Shown: one piece after another, positions 1 to 6,842 of the stretch
Layout of the letters: each line of letters opens with the position of its first letter
Position numbering within the stretch: position 1 is the stretch's first letter
NCBI GenBank assembly: GCA_017354095.1
Contig: JAFMRP010000219.1
Location: 1 to 7,439 of the forward strand
Source of the DNA: Ktedonobacteraceae bacterium
GTDB taxonomy: Bacteria > Chloroflexota > Ktedonobacteria > Ktedonobacterales > Ktedonobacteraceae
Reading direction: 5' to 3'
Length of the DNA stretch: 7,439 nucleotides
Program-made: the position numbers and the translations under genes
The notes under the pieces: model-generated
What the model saw: the letters and a program-made list of their open reading frames with translations, nothing else
Told to the model about the DNA's origin: nothing
Database searches by the model: none

Positions 1-2
1 CT

Positions 3-1802
3 ACCCCCCCTCCGGGAAATGTAAGGCCACCCCTTACGGGTGGCCAGGACGATGCCGCCCAAAACTCAGATGCGCGCGAGTTGCCCGATGACTATGACTT
101 CTACGAAACCTCGCTGGATGACTCCAGGGCACTACCCATCCACGACGAGGACGATTACGCTCTCTCACCTGGCGACCCCGCCAGACCAGAAAATGTAGAA
201 CCCTCCCTTGCGGGAGACCAGAATGCCGCTGGCCAGGACGCTCCCCCTTCCACTTCTCGTGCCTCCAACACGCCTGAACCTCATATCATCGAACTGCCAG
301 TACATAGCCGCAACACCGCTAAACTGCCGCCCCGCCCCGCGGTTGAGACAGATCAGGCCGAACCTGCACCTCAGCGCCGCGATAGCGCTAAAGTGCTCGC
401 GGCCAGCGCCTCCGGTGGTGGACCCACCCCACGTACTACTGGCGGCGGGGGCCAGCCCCCCATGCGCGGCGGCTTCGGCGATAGTGGCCGTGGCGGCGGC
501 GGTTCACGTCGCGCAGGCCCCCGCTGGTGGGTCGCTGCCCTGCTCATCTTTCTCGCGGTACTGCTCGTTAGCAGCATCCTCATCACGCTCGCATACGCCT
601 ATCCTAACCAGATGGGCCCCATCGCTGGCATGCTGCCCAAGGGCTCACCAACGACCAAAATTACCATCACACCCGACAACAAAGTCATCTCCAATAGCTA
701 TGTCATCCTCGCTGTCCCCGGCAAGGCCGATCCCAACCAGCGCCAGGTCACCTCACGCTCCCTGACCTCGCCCGCCCAGAAAAATACCAGAACCGTCAAA
801 GCCACCGGTCACAATAAAACGAATGGAACCGTGGCAACTGGCATGTTTACCTTTCTCAACGGTACCAGCACACCCAAAACCATTCCTGCTGGACAGCAGA
901 TACCTGCTAGCAACGGTGTAACTTTCACTACTACCGCCCAGGCCAATATGCCCGCATCAAACCTTACGAGCGGTTTCATCGGAAAAGCCACGGTTCCAGC
1001 CCGCGCAAACACAGTCGGAACAGATGGCAATATTCGCGCCGGAGCAGTAAATAAATCCTGCTGCTCTGCAAACAATGACATCTCCGTTATTAATAATGCT
1101 GCCTTCTCCGGCGGCCAGGACCCAAAGGACTACAATTTCGTCAAGCAGGGCGACTATGACTCGGCCGTCAACGCCCTGACTGGCCAGCTCACCCAGCAGG
1201 CCAACGCCGCCCTGACCAGCCAGATCAAAACCACCGAGCAACTGGCCGCACAATCACGCTGCCCCGCCACCGTCACCAGAAATAATCAGGTAGGCGATCA
1301 TGGCGTCAACGTGAACTCGGTCGATGTCACCGTCTCCGTCACCTGTAACGCTGTCGCCTACGATCAGGCGGGCATGCAGAGCATTGTGATGAAACTCCTG
1401 CAGGACAAGGCTGCCCAGGACCTGGGAGAAGGCTACGCGCTCAAAGGCAACCTGGTCACTCAATCACGCGTGCAGAGCGTCAACCCTGATAAAAGCGTCT
1501 CGCTGATCGTCGATTCAAAAGGACTGTGGGTCTACCAGTTCCCGAACGATTTCAAGACACAGGTCGCCAAAAGTGTCGCCGGCATGACCGTTAATCAAGC
1601 AAACACGACGATCAAAGGCATGAAGGGCGTGCAGAATGTCACCATCTCAACCAACGGCGGTAATCTGCCAGGTGATACCGCGCAGATCGAGGTGGTCATA
1701 CAGGATCTCGCACCCCTTCCAGGCGTTACACCAACACCCGGTCCCAGCGGCCCGGTGACCACGCCACCCGGCCAGAACACCCCGCAGCCCGGCAATGGAT
1801 GA
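3..1802 (+). CDS. Membrane-anchored protein with baseplate J-like ectodomain, 5' end outside window
   Basis: The frame has no stop from base 3 onward. A TTG at 81 is a possible start but has no Shine-Dalgarno, so the gene most likely begins left of the window. Numbering from that TTG (573 codons), residues 1-100 are acidic and Pro/Ser/Thr-rich. Residues 111-142 are Gly-rich and end in basic residues. A membrane helix spans about 149-172, preceded by RRAGPRWW, so the N-terminus should be cytoplasmic. Residues 195-545 form a secreted domain that aligns end to end with the ectodomain of the kinase at 2566-4965. Shared marks are ITP, a CC pair (327-328), FSGGxDP, QVGD and G(L/V)WVY (481-485). A Pro/Gly/Thr-rich tail (545-573) ends the protein. 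Such domains are usually annotated 'baseplate J/gp47 family' in Chloroflexota; this does not imply a phage origin. No kinase motifs are visible in the part present. Function is unknown; a surface sensor or wall-binding role is inferred. Confidence 0.85.
   Translation, partial: TPPPGNVRPPLTGGQDDAAQNSDARELPDDYDFYETSLDDSRALPIHDEDDYALSPGDPARPENVEPSLAGDQNAAGQDAPPSTSRASNTPEPHIIELPVHSRNTAKLPPRPAVETDQAEPAPQRRDSAKVLAASASGGGPTPRTTGGGGQPPMRGGFGDSGRGGGGSRRAGPRWWVAALLIFLAVLLVSSILITLAYAYPNQMGPIAGMLPKGSPTTKITITPDNKVISNSYVILAVPGKADPNQRQVTSRSLTSPAQKNTRTVKATGHNKTNGTVATGMFTFLNGTSTPKTIPAGQQIPASNGVTFTTTAQANMPASNLTSGFIGKATVPARANTVGTDGNIRAGAVNKSCCSANNDISVINNAAFSGGQDPKDYNFVKQGDYDSAVNALTGQLTQQANAALTSQIKTTEQLAAQSRCPATVTRNNQVGDHGVNVNSVDVTVSVTCNAVAYDQAGMQSIVMKLLQDKAAQDLGEGYALKGNLVTQSRVQSVNPDKSVSLIVDSKGLWVYQFPNDFKTQVAKSVAGMTVNQANTTIKGMKGVQNVTISTNGGNLPGDTAQIEVVIQDLAPLPGVTPTPGPSGPVTTPPGQNTPQPGNG
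15..49 (+). repeat. REP-like palindromic repeat, copy A, inside coding sequence
   Basis: A perfect 8-bp inverted repeat, GGCCACCC (25-32) and GGGTGGCC (38-45), closes a 5-base loop. The 35-base unit matches a second unit at 189-223 at about 25 of 35 positions. It sits in the open frame of the first gene. The form resembles the short palindromic repeats found in many copies in large bacterial genomes, but copy number cannot be judged from here. Confidence 0.5.
189..223 (+). repeat. REP-like palindromic repeat, copy B (degenerate), inside coding sequence
   Basis: This is the second copy of the unit at 15-49, exactly 174 bases (58 codons) downstream and in the same reading frame. Its hairpin is decayed to a 5-bp stem, CTCCC (203-207) and GGGAG (212-216), with a 4-base loop. 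The encoded peptides are related: N-V-R-P-P-L-T-G-G-Q in copy A and N-V-E-P-S-L-A-G-D-Q in copy B. Confidence 0.45.
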
Positions 1803-1808
1803 TATACT
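1800..1808 (+). promoter_or_regulatory. Candidate extended -10 promoter for the Uma2 gene
   Basis: TGA-TATACT is an extended -10 element (TGn plus a 5-of-6 match to TATAAT). Its TGA is the stop codon of the preceding gene. No -35 match is seen at 16-18 bases upstream, which extended -10 promoters can tolerate. Transcription would start near 1815, about 60 bases before the preferred Uma2 start at 1876. Confidence 0.4.
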
Positions 1809-1875
1809 TTATGAAAGAAACATGGAATTTTGAGCTGATGGATGTTACATGGAAGTGCAGACAAGAGGTTTCAAC

Positions 1876-2505
1876 ATGGCTATTGATCCCGAACAGCAGG
1901 AGCCGCGCCTCCTGTGGGGCGAACCGATGTCCGTCGAGGACTATCTGCGGCTCAATCTCAAATCGATCAGTATAAAGTATCAATATATAGACGGCCGCGT
2001 CTATGCGATGTCCGGTGGTTCTGCTGCACATGACCGGATAAGCTTTAACGTACGCGCAGCCATCGATATCAATTTTTTATCTGGCCCCTGTACTGTGTTT
2101 GGCTCAGATATGCAGGTGCTTGTGGGACGCAAACCGAACGGTCAACCACAATACTATTATCCCGATGTGACAGTGTCCTGTGACGTCTCTGATCGACGTC
2201 GTGATAACAGGCTGATAGTGTCTCCACGCATCGTCGTCGAAGTGCTATCACCCAGCACAGAAGATATTGACCGCAACACAAAACTAGATGCATACAAAGC
2301 CTGTCCGACCATTCAGGAGATTATACTCATCAGCCAGTTCGCTCAGCATGTTGAAGTCTACAGGCGCGACGAAGAGGATGGCACAATCTGGAGTGATGCC
2401 GTGTATGGCCCCAGCATGGAAGTCGAACTGCGCAGCATCGATGTAGACATTACCATCGAAGAGATCTATAAGGGCATTGACTTTACTGAACCGCTAGAAA
2501 ACTAG
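1876..2505 (+). CDS. Uma2 family (DUF820) PD-(D/E)XK nuclease-like protein
   Basis: Encodes 209 residues from the ATG at 1876. An in-frame ATG at 1849 would add nine residues, but only 1876 has a good ribosome site (AAGAGG at 1863-1868, 7-base spacing), and its N-terminus MAIDPEQQ looks natural. Family marks in order are MSVEDYLRL, a Y-x-D-G-R-V-Y-A-M-S-G-G segment, GSDMQV, YYPDVTVSCD, PRIVVEVLSPSTE, DRNTKLDAYK and IQEIILIS. Predicted metal and catalytic residues of the PD-(D/E)XK fold are the Asp of YYPD (97), the Glu of VVEVLSP (122) and the Lys of NTK (136); all are present, so the site looks intact. Uma2 proteins are widespread and multi-copy in Cyanobacteria and Chloroflexota, with no settled cellular role. 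No methylase or toxin partner is adjacent. It lies between the two ectodomain paralogues on the same strand. Confidence 0.88.
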   Translation: MAIDPEQQEPRLLWGEPMSVEDYLRLNLKSISIKYQYIDGRVYAMSGGSAAHDRISFNVRAAIDINFLSGPCTVFGSDMQVLVGRKPNGQPQYYYPDVTVSCDVSDRRRDNRLIVSPRIVVEVLSPSTEDIDRNTKLDAYKACPTIQEIILISQFAQHVEVYRRDEEDGTIWSDAVYGPSMEVELRSIDVDITIEEIYKGIDFTEPLEN

Positions 2506-2508
2506 CAG

Positions 2509-2523
2509 TCGTTCTGTGAACGA
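2509..2523. promoter_or_regulatory. Inverted repeat upstream of the kinase gene
   Basis: TCGTTC (2509-2514) and GAACGA (2518-2523) are a perfect 6-bp inverted repeat around TGT. An overlapping outer pair is CAGTC (2506-2510) and GACTG (2530-2534). A TGTAAT (-10-like) lies at 2524-2529 without a -35. The repeat fills most of the 60-base gap between the Uma2 stop and the kinase start. It may be an operator or a small RNA hairpin; there is no T run to make it a terminator. Confidence 0.25.
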
Positions 2524-2565
2524 TGTAATGACTGGCAGTGTAGGGGCCAGATCACGAAAGGATGC

Positions 2566-4965
2566 ATGCAGCCAATGCTTTCACTAGAAGGCCAGCAACT
2601 CGGCAACTATGATGTCATCCGGCGCATTCGCGTCGGCGGCATGGGAGCCGTCTATGAAGGCCGCCAGCGCACCGCATTTGGCCGGCGCGTCGCTATCAAA
2701 GTCATTCTCGGCGACTATGCCGCTGACCGAGATATGCGCCGCCGCTTCGCCCGCGAAGCACGCACCATTGCCCGGCTGCACCATCCCCACATCCTACCAT
2801 TGATCGAATTCGGCGTCGAGCGAGACATCCTCTTTCTCGTCATGCCCTTTATCGATGGCGGCACCCTCACCAGTTTCCTACGCCGTACCCTGCCCGATCT
2901 TGATGAGGTCGCCGCCATCTATCAACAGTTGCTCGATGCCGTCGAATACGCGCACGAGCAGGGCCTGATCCATCGCGACATCAAATCCTCCAATGTCCTG
3001 CTCGAAGAACGACGCAATGGGCCACCCTACATCTACCTGGCCGACTTCGGCCTGGTACGCACTATGCGCCAGGCCGAAAGCTCCCAGGCCGGCAAGCCCA
3101 TCCCGCTCGATCAGGTGCCCGGCACCCCTCACTACATGGCGCCAGAGCAGACTCGCGGCATCGTAACTCCCCTGACCGACATCTATGCCCTCGGCGTCCT
3201 GCTCTACCAGTTGCTCACCGGGGAACTACCCTATAACGATCCCGATGAGGTACGCGTCATCCAGATGCACCTGCAAGACGCGATCCCGCTACCCAGCCTG
3301 CGCGATGCCTCCATTCCAGGCGAGCTGGATACCGTCGTACGCACCGCTATGGCCAAACAGCCCAAAGAGCGCTACCCAACCATCGCCGCATTGCGCGAGG
3401 CTTTTCTGGCGGCCCTCAAGAGCCGCGAAGACGAGCCGCAACTGGAAAACGTCCAACTCCAGGACGATGACCTGGCCGCCAATCTCGAAGTGGAAGATGC
3501 CGAAGATATCTTTACCGCGCCTCCTGCCCCACTTCGCCACGTACCTGAACCACTGGAGATTCCCGCGCCTGCCCCCCACCCACAGGAACGCTACCTCCCA
3601 CTACCCCAGGCCGAACCTGCCGCTTCCGATCACGAAGAACAGCCTTCCCCGCGCCATCCACGCGAAGAGGGTATACCAGTCGCGCTGGTCAGAGAGACGC
3701 GCGACCGCCCGCGTGCTGGCACTGTGGACCGACATCGCCAGCGTATCACCGAAGAACCTGTACTGCGCGCTACACCACGCCCCACCCGGCGTACCCACCG
3801 CACCTGGATACTCGCTACTGCCGTCGTGCCGCTCACCCTGATCGCCCTTCTGCTCATGCCGCGCGTGCTCGGCTATAGCCTCTTTCCCGTCGGCTTTCCC
3901 GTCTTCGGCATGCCACCCGTTGCCACCATCTACATCACACCACAAAGCCGCACCATCCAGGATACCTACCTGCTCACTGCCTCTCCCCAGGTCAAACAGC
4001 CCGACCTCGTCGCTCATACGATTCCCGATCGCCTCTTACGGCAAAGCACCAGTGCCAGCACAACCGTACAGACAACTGGCACAAAAAGCATAGCGGGAGC
4101 GCAAGCGCGCGGCACGCTCACCTTTATCAACCAGGGCCTCCAGCCGGTCTCCCTGCCAGCCGCCTTCGTCCTGACCACGCCCTCCGGCGTACGTGTTCAG
4201 CTGACACAGGCCGTCAATGTTCCACCACGCGGCATCGACAATGGCCGGGCCAGCGTTCCTGCCGTCGCTGTCGATCCCGGTACCGCGGGCAACATCCCTG
4301 CTCACGCTATCGATGGAAATTGCTGCGACGACTCCCTGATGGTCAGAAATTCCACGCCCTTCAGCGGCGGCATTGATCCGCAGACCACCCATATCGTGAG
4401 CCAGTCCGACCTGGACGGCGCCCAGAAGGCCCAGGTAGCCAAATTGCAGCAGAAACTTGAGCAACAGTTCCAGCAGCAATTGCGAACCGATGAAGTCATG
4501 GCCGGGCAACCCACCTACAAAATTACCACCAGCGCAGATAAACAGGTCGGCGATCAGGCCAACCAGGTGCACATCACTATCACTATGAGTGGGAGCGTTT
4601 CTGTCTACAACCGAGCCCAGGCCATGAACCTCGCTTCGCAGCTCCTACTGGCCCAGGCTGTCCAGACCCTTGACAGCAACTACCAGCAGCAGGGGGATCT
4701 CGTAGCCTCGCCGCCAGCTGCCCAGCCCGGCAAAGACGGCATCTTCTACCTCAGCGTCCCTGTACACGGCGTCTGGGTCTACACGCTTTCGCCCCATCTC
4801 ACCAATCAATGGCTCCAGTCTATTCGCGGCGCCACACCCGATGCCGCACTGGCCTATCTCAACTCGCGACCCGGCCTTGCCGCCGTCCAGATCGATCTCC
4901 CCTTCGGCGCCGATCACTTGCCCGACACCATCGATAACATCAAGATCGTCACGATCAAACGCTGA
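2566..4965 (+). CDS. Transmembrane Ser/Thr protein kinase with baseplate J-like ectodomain
   Basis: A 799-residue Hanks-type receptor kinase. The kinase domain (about 15-285) has VAIK with Lys45, the helix C Glu64, the catalytic loop HRDIKSSN (136-143), DFG (160-162), GTPHYMAPE (186-194) and DIYALG (205-210), so it should be active. The glycine loop reads R-V-G-G-M-G, with Arg22 replacing the usual first Gly. Residues 287-410 are a disordered linker, first acidic, then Pro-rich, then Arg/Thr-rich next to the membrane. One helix spans about 414-431. Residues 450-799 form the outside domain, paralogous to the first gene, with a Cys586-Cys587 pair, PFSGGIDP (597-604) and GVWVY (735-739). These are the only two cysteines in the protein. 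The start at 2566 has GAAAGG 4 bases upstream; the ATG at 2575 (13-base spacing) is possible. Layout matches PknB-like sensors with a different ectodomain; ligand and substrates are unknown. Confidence 0.93.
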   Translation: MQPMLSLEGQQLGNYDVIRRIRVGGMGAVYEGRQRTAFGRRVAIKVILGDYAADRDMRRRFAREARTIARLHHPHILPLIEFGVERDILFLVMPFIDGGTLTSFLRRTLPDLDEVAAIYQQLLDAVEYAHEQGLIHRDIKSSNVLLEERRNGPPYIYLADFGLVRTMRQAESSQAGKPIPLDQVPGTPHYMAPEQTRGIVTPLTDIYALGVLLYQLLTGELPYNDPDEVRVIQMHLQDAIPLPSLRDASIPGELDTVVRTAMAKQPKERYPTIAALREAFLAALKSREDEPQLENVQLQDDDLAANLEVEDAEDIFTAPPAPLRHVPEPLEIPAPAPHPQERYLPLPQAEPAASDHEEQPSPRHPREEGIPVALVRETRDRPRAGTVDRHRQRITEEPVLRATPRPTRRTHRTWILATAVVPLTLIALLLMPRVLGYSLFPVGFPVFGMPPVATIYITPQSRTIQDTYLLTASPQVKQPDLVAHTIPDRLLRQSTSASTTVQTTGTKSIAGAQARGTLTFINQGLQPVSLPAAFVLTTPSGVRVQLTQAVNVPPRGIDNGRASVPAVAVDPGTAGNIPAHAIDGNCCDDSLMVRNSTPFSGGIDPQTTHIVSQSDLDGAQKAQVAKLQQKLEQQFQQQLRTDEVMAGQPTYKITTSADKQVGDQANQVHITITMSGSVSVYNRAQAMNLASQLLLAQAVQTLDSNYQQQGDLVASPPAAQPGKDGIFYLSVPVHGVWVYTLSPHLTNQWLQSIRGATPDAALAYLNSRPGLAAVQIDLPFGADHLPDTIDNIKIVTIKR

Positions 4966-4971
4966 GCCCGC

Positions 4972-5676
4972 CTATCCCTCCTTCGCCATGAACTCCAGCG
5001 TGACCTGCGTCCGATCCTCGGCAATGGCCACGTTGGCCAGGTTAGGCGGCTCAATACCAAAATCAGTCATAAAGAGCGTTGTCGTGGCTGTTCCCGTCAC
5101 CGTATCTCCAGACAGCTTCCCCACAACCGAAAATATCTCCTGGTTCGTCTTACCGTGCATCGTCAGGTTGCCCACCATCTTAAATGTAATCTCCTGCCCC
5201 TCGCTATAACTCGCTGGCATGCCCTGTGTGCAGGTTGAGACGAAGGTCGCATTAGGATACGCGTCAGTCTGTAAGGCATTATTGCGCACATAACGGTCGC
5301 GCATCGCCTCGTCTGTCTTCAACGTGCTTAGATTGACTGTTACATTCAACGCCGCTACCAGCGGCGCTTGATTGGTACGAATGCTAAACGTCCCGGACAC
5401 ATCCTGCGTCTTGCCAACAGCATCGGTGCTGGGCTGATTATGAATTATCAGATTCTCATGCACCTTATAGCTTGCTGTCGTCTGAGCCGGCACAATGCTG
5501 AACGAGCGCAGCCCGCTGGCCGCCACCTGGGTACCACAATCGATGGCCGGACCACTCGCCTTATGCGGCTGATTGACCTTGCTCGCGAAATTGTATGCAT
5601 ATACAGCACCGGCCGCTACCATCACTACCACTACCGCCACTACCGCGCCTATCAGCACCATTCTACGATGTTTCAT
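4972..5676 (-). CDS. YceI family protein, membrane-anchored or secreted
   Basis: Encodes 234 residues on the minus strand. The start is supported by AGGAGG (plus-strand 5686-5691), 9 bases from the ATG. A basic tip and hydrophobic helix (7-28) form a signal anchor or a signal peptide with a possible V-Y-A cleavage site; there is no lipobox. The YceI domain runs about 58-232, with SFSIVPAQTTASYKVHE, a RDRYVRNNALQTDAYPNATF segment (126-145), GNLTMHGKT (169-177) and MTDFGIEPPN (203-212), all typical of the family. YceI proteins are eight-stranded lipocalin-like barrels that bind polyprenyl or other long amphiphiles, usually outside the cytoplasmic membrane. The natural ligand here is unknown. 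Cys47 and Cys149 could form a disulfide. It is convergent with the kinase (6-bp gap) and divergent from the membrane gene at 5853. Confidence 0.9.
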   Translation of the reverse strand: MKHRRMVLIGAVVAVVVVMVAAGAVYAYNFASKVNQPHKASGPAIDCGTQVAASGLRSFSIVPAQTTASYKVHENLIIHNQPSTDAVGKTQDVSGTFSIRTNQAPLVAALNVTVNLSTLKTDEAMRDRYVRNNALQTDAYPNATFVSTCTQGMPASYSEGQEITFKMVGNLTMHGKTNQEIFSVVGKLSGDTVTGTATTTLFMTDFGIEPPNLANVAIAEDRTQVTLEFMAKEG

Positions 5677-5771
5677 CTCTCTATTCCTCCTGCAAATAAT
5701 CTGAACCTTGCCTTACTATCTATAACGGGCAGATTCCTCAGGCGATACGCTCGCGACAGAAGTAGCACCAA

Positions 5772-5801
5772 TTGCCTTTCGGGCCAGATATATGCTATCA
5801 T
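5772..5801 (+). promoter_or_regulatory. Candidate sigma70-type promoter for the membrane protein at 5853
   Basis: TTGCCT (5772-5777) and TATCAT (5796-5801) are 18 bases apart, and the -10 is extended by TGC (5793-5795). The predicted transcript starts near 5808 and gives a leader of about 45 bases. The -35 matches TTGACA at 4 of 6 positions, the -10 matches TATAAT at 5 of 6. Confidence 0.5.
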
Positions 5802-5852
5802 CACTAGACATAAGCTATCGTCAACTGTACAAAGTCTTGCTGAGGTGCTGCG

Positions 5853-6494
5853 ATGCTCGACTCTCACACCATTCTTGACCGTGTACGCCAGGGCGATGCG
5901 CCAGAGATATGGTCCATTTATCGGCCTAAAGATCTGACCTGGATTCTGGCTCTTCTCTCATGCATTCTGGGTATCTTTTTCTTTTGCTACTTGATCTGGT
6001 TTCTTCCTATCTTTCTCGACGATAGCATTCTGTTCAATCCCTTCCTTTTCTATGCTCACCACCCCTGGGCATTGCTCTCCGTTTTGCTGGGAGCACTGGC
6101 CCTATCTTGCTCCCCCTGGCTTGCCCGCAAAAGGATGGTCGATGCCACCCTGATCCTGCTGCCAGAAGGGATAGTACAGTGTGAACGCTGGAGCAGTAAA
6201 AGCAAGCGGAGCACTACTGTGATCGAGTACGCAAAAACGGAAAAGATAGCGCTGAATGTTCTTGGTGGAGATATAACCTTCCATCCAGGTCACAACAACC
6301 AGGATCCAGAATCAATGCTGCAAGTGAAAAGTGGAAATGCGGCCCTCGAAATAGGCTATCGGAACGGCGCGTACGAAAGGTGGACAATCCCAGGCAAATA
6401 TGCGGATCACCTCGATGCCATTATCCAGCGTATCCTCACCGACTACACCCGGTATACGCGCAGTTCACACACCACAACACACAAAATCTCTTGA
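5853..6494 (+). CDS. Two-helix membrane protein with a cytoplasmic C-terminal domain, function unknown
   Basis: Encodes 213 residues from an ATG preceded by GAGGTG (5842-5847, 5-base spacing). I do not recognise a named family. Residues 1-27 are a polar N-terminus with YRPKDLTW. Membrane segments lie at about 29-54 and 72-90, joined by a short aromatic loop (NPFLFYAHHPW). The second helix ends in ARKR, which suggests that both ends are cytoplasmic. Residues 96-200 are soluble. They read as alternating short strands (ATLILLPEGIVQCERW, KIALNVLGGDITFHPG, AALEIGYRNGAYERWTIP) and close with an amphipathic helix (YADHLDAIIQRILTDY). This pattern, helices followed by a strand-rich domain and a last helix, resembles bacterial PH-like (bPH) membrane proteins, but that is inference from layout only. 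The gene is monocistronic as far as can be seen and diverges from yceI. Confidence 0.75.
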   Translation: MLDSHTILDRVRQGDAPEIWSIYRPKDLTWILALLSCILGIFFFCYLIWFLPIFLDDSILFNPFLFYAHHPWALLSVLLGALALSCSPWLARKRMVDATLILLPEGIVQCERWSSKSKRSTTVIEYAKTEKIALNVLGGDITFHPGHNNQDPESMLQVKSGNAALEIGYRNGAYERWTIPGKYADHLDAIIQRILTDYTRYTRSSHTTTHKIS

Positions 6495-6502
6495 CCGGTC
6501 AA
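6491..6502. promoter_or_regulatory. Perfect 12-bp palindrome over the stop codon
   Basis: TTGACCGGTCAA is a perfect palindrome that contains the TGA stop (6492-6494) of the preceding gene. There is no T run after it, so a terminator is unlikely. It could be a protein-binding site or chance. Confidence 0.2.
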
Positions 6503-6842
6503 ATAACCTGCTCATCAGATTGACATTCATCGCCAACAAGAGTATGCTTGTAACAGATAACTTTCGATACCGTTAGATTTAGAAAAGCATTTTGCGATGA
6601 TTTCACCCATAATACATCCGCTCCCTCTACCCCCACCCTTCGTCATGATGACACGGTAGAGCGACGAGAAATAGCCACTAATCCCTATCACTACTCAGTG
6701 CTTTTCTACGAGTACTGAATAAGTCTCTTATTGACTAAAACCCATGCTTTGACCTTCTCCTCGCTCTCCACCTCAACGCAATGTATATTCGTTTGTGATA
6801 TACCCTCGATGAATAGGGTGTGTCTGCCAGGAGGAGATCATC
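6495..6842. other. 348-bp region with no convincing gene
   Basis: No reading frame here looks coding; a TTG-started frame at 6731-6916 overlaps the better supported ORF at 6843. The stretch holds a sigma70-like promoter (6520-6548), a small inverted repeat GTCAT-G-ATGAC (6642-6652), and a weak hairpin, CAGTGCT with AGTACTG, near 6696-6717. Base composition is lower in GC than in the flanking genes. It may be a long 5' leader for the short ORF at 6843 or encode a small RNA. Confidence 0.5.
6520..6548 (+). promoter_or_regulatory. Sigma70-like promoter in the gene-poor stretch
   Basis: TTGACA (6520-6525) is a perfect -35. A 17-base spacer leads to TATGCT (6543-6548), a 4-of-6 match to TATAAT. 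A transcript would start near 6555. The next start codon with a ribosome site is 6843, so the leader would be about 290 bases unless the product is an RNA. Confidence 0.4.

Noticed and set aside
208..765. 185-codon open frame overlapping the first gene
   Set aside because: It runs in a different frame across the membrane helix of the first gene and shows no domain or RBS.
1876..2505. Restriction-modification or toxin-antitoxin system around the Uma2 gene
   Set aside because: No methyltransferase, specificity subunit or small antitoxin-like ORF is adjacent.
3185..3841. 218-codon open frame inside the kinase gene, same strand
   Set aside because: It lies in another frame of a gene with unmistakable kinase motifs, is Pro/Ser/Arg-rich as shadow frames are, and has no RBS.
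4036..4572. 178-codon open frame on the minus strand
   Set aside because: It is fully antisense to the kinase ectodomain, which is supported by its paralogue; composition is that of a mirror frame.
3..4965. Prophage or phage tail locus suggested by the 'baseplate J' name
   Set aside because: No other phage gene is present; the domain is fused to a membrane helix and a kinase, so it is a cellular surface protein and the name reflects distant similarity.
5719..5824. Promoter for yceI on the minus strand (TATAGA at 5719-5724, or TTGACG at plus 5819-5824)
   Set aside because: Neither element has an acceptable partner at 16-18 bases, so no minus-strand promoter could be supported even though one must exist here.
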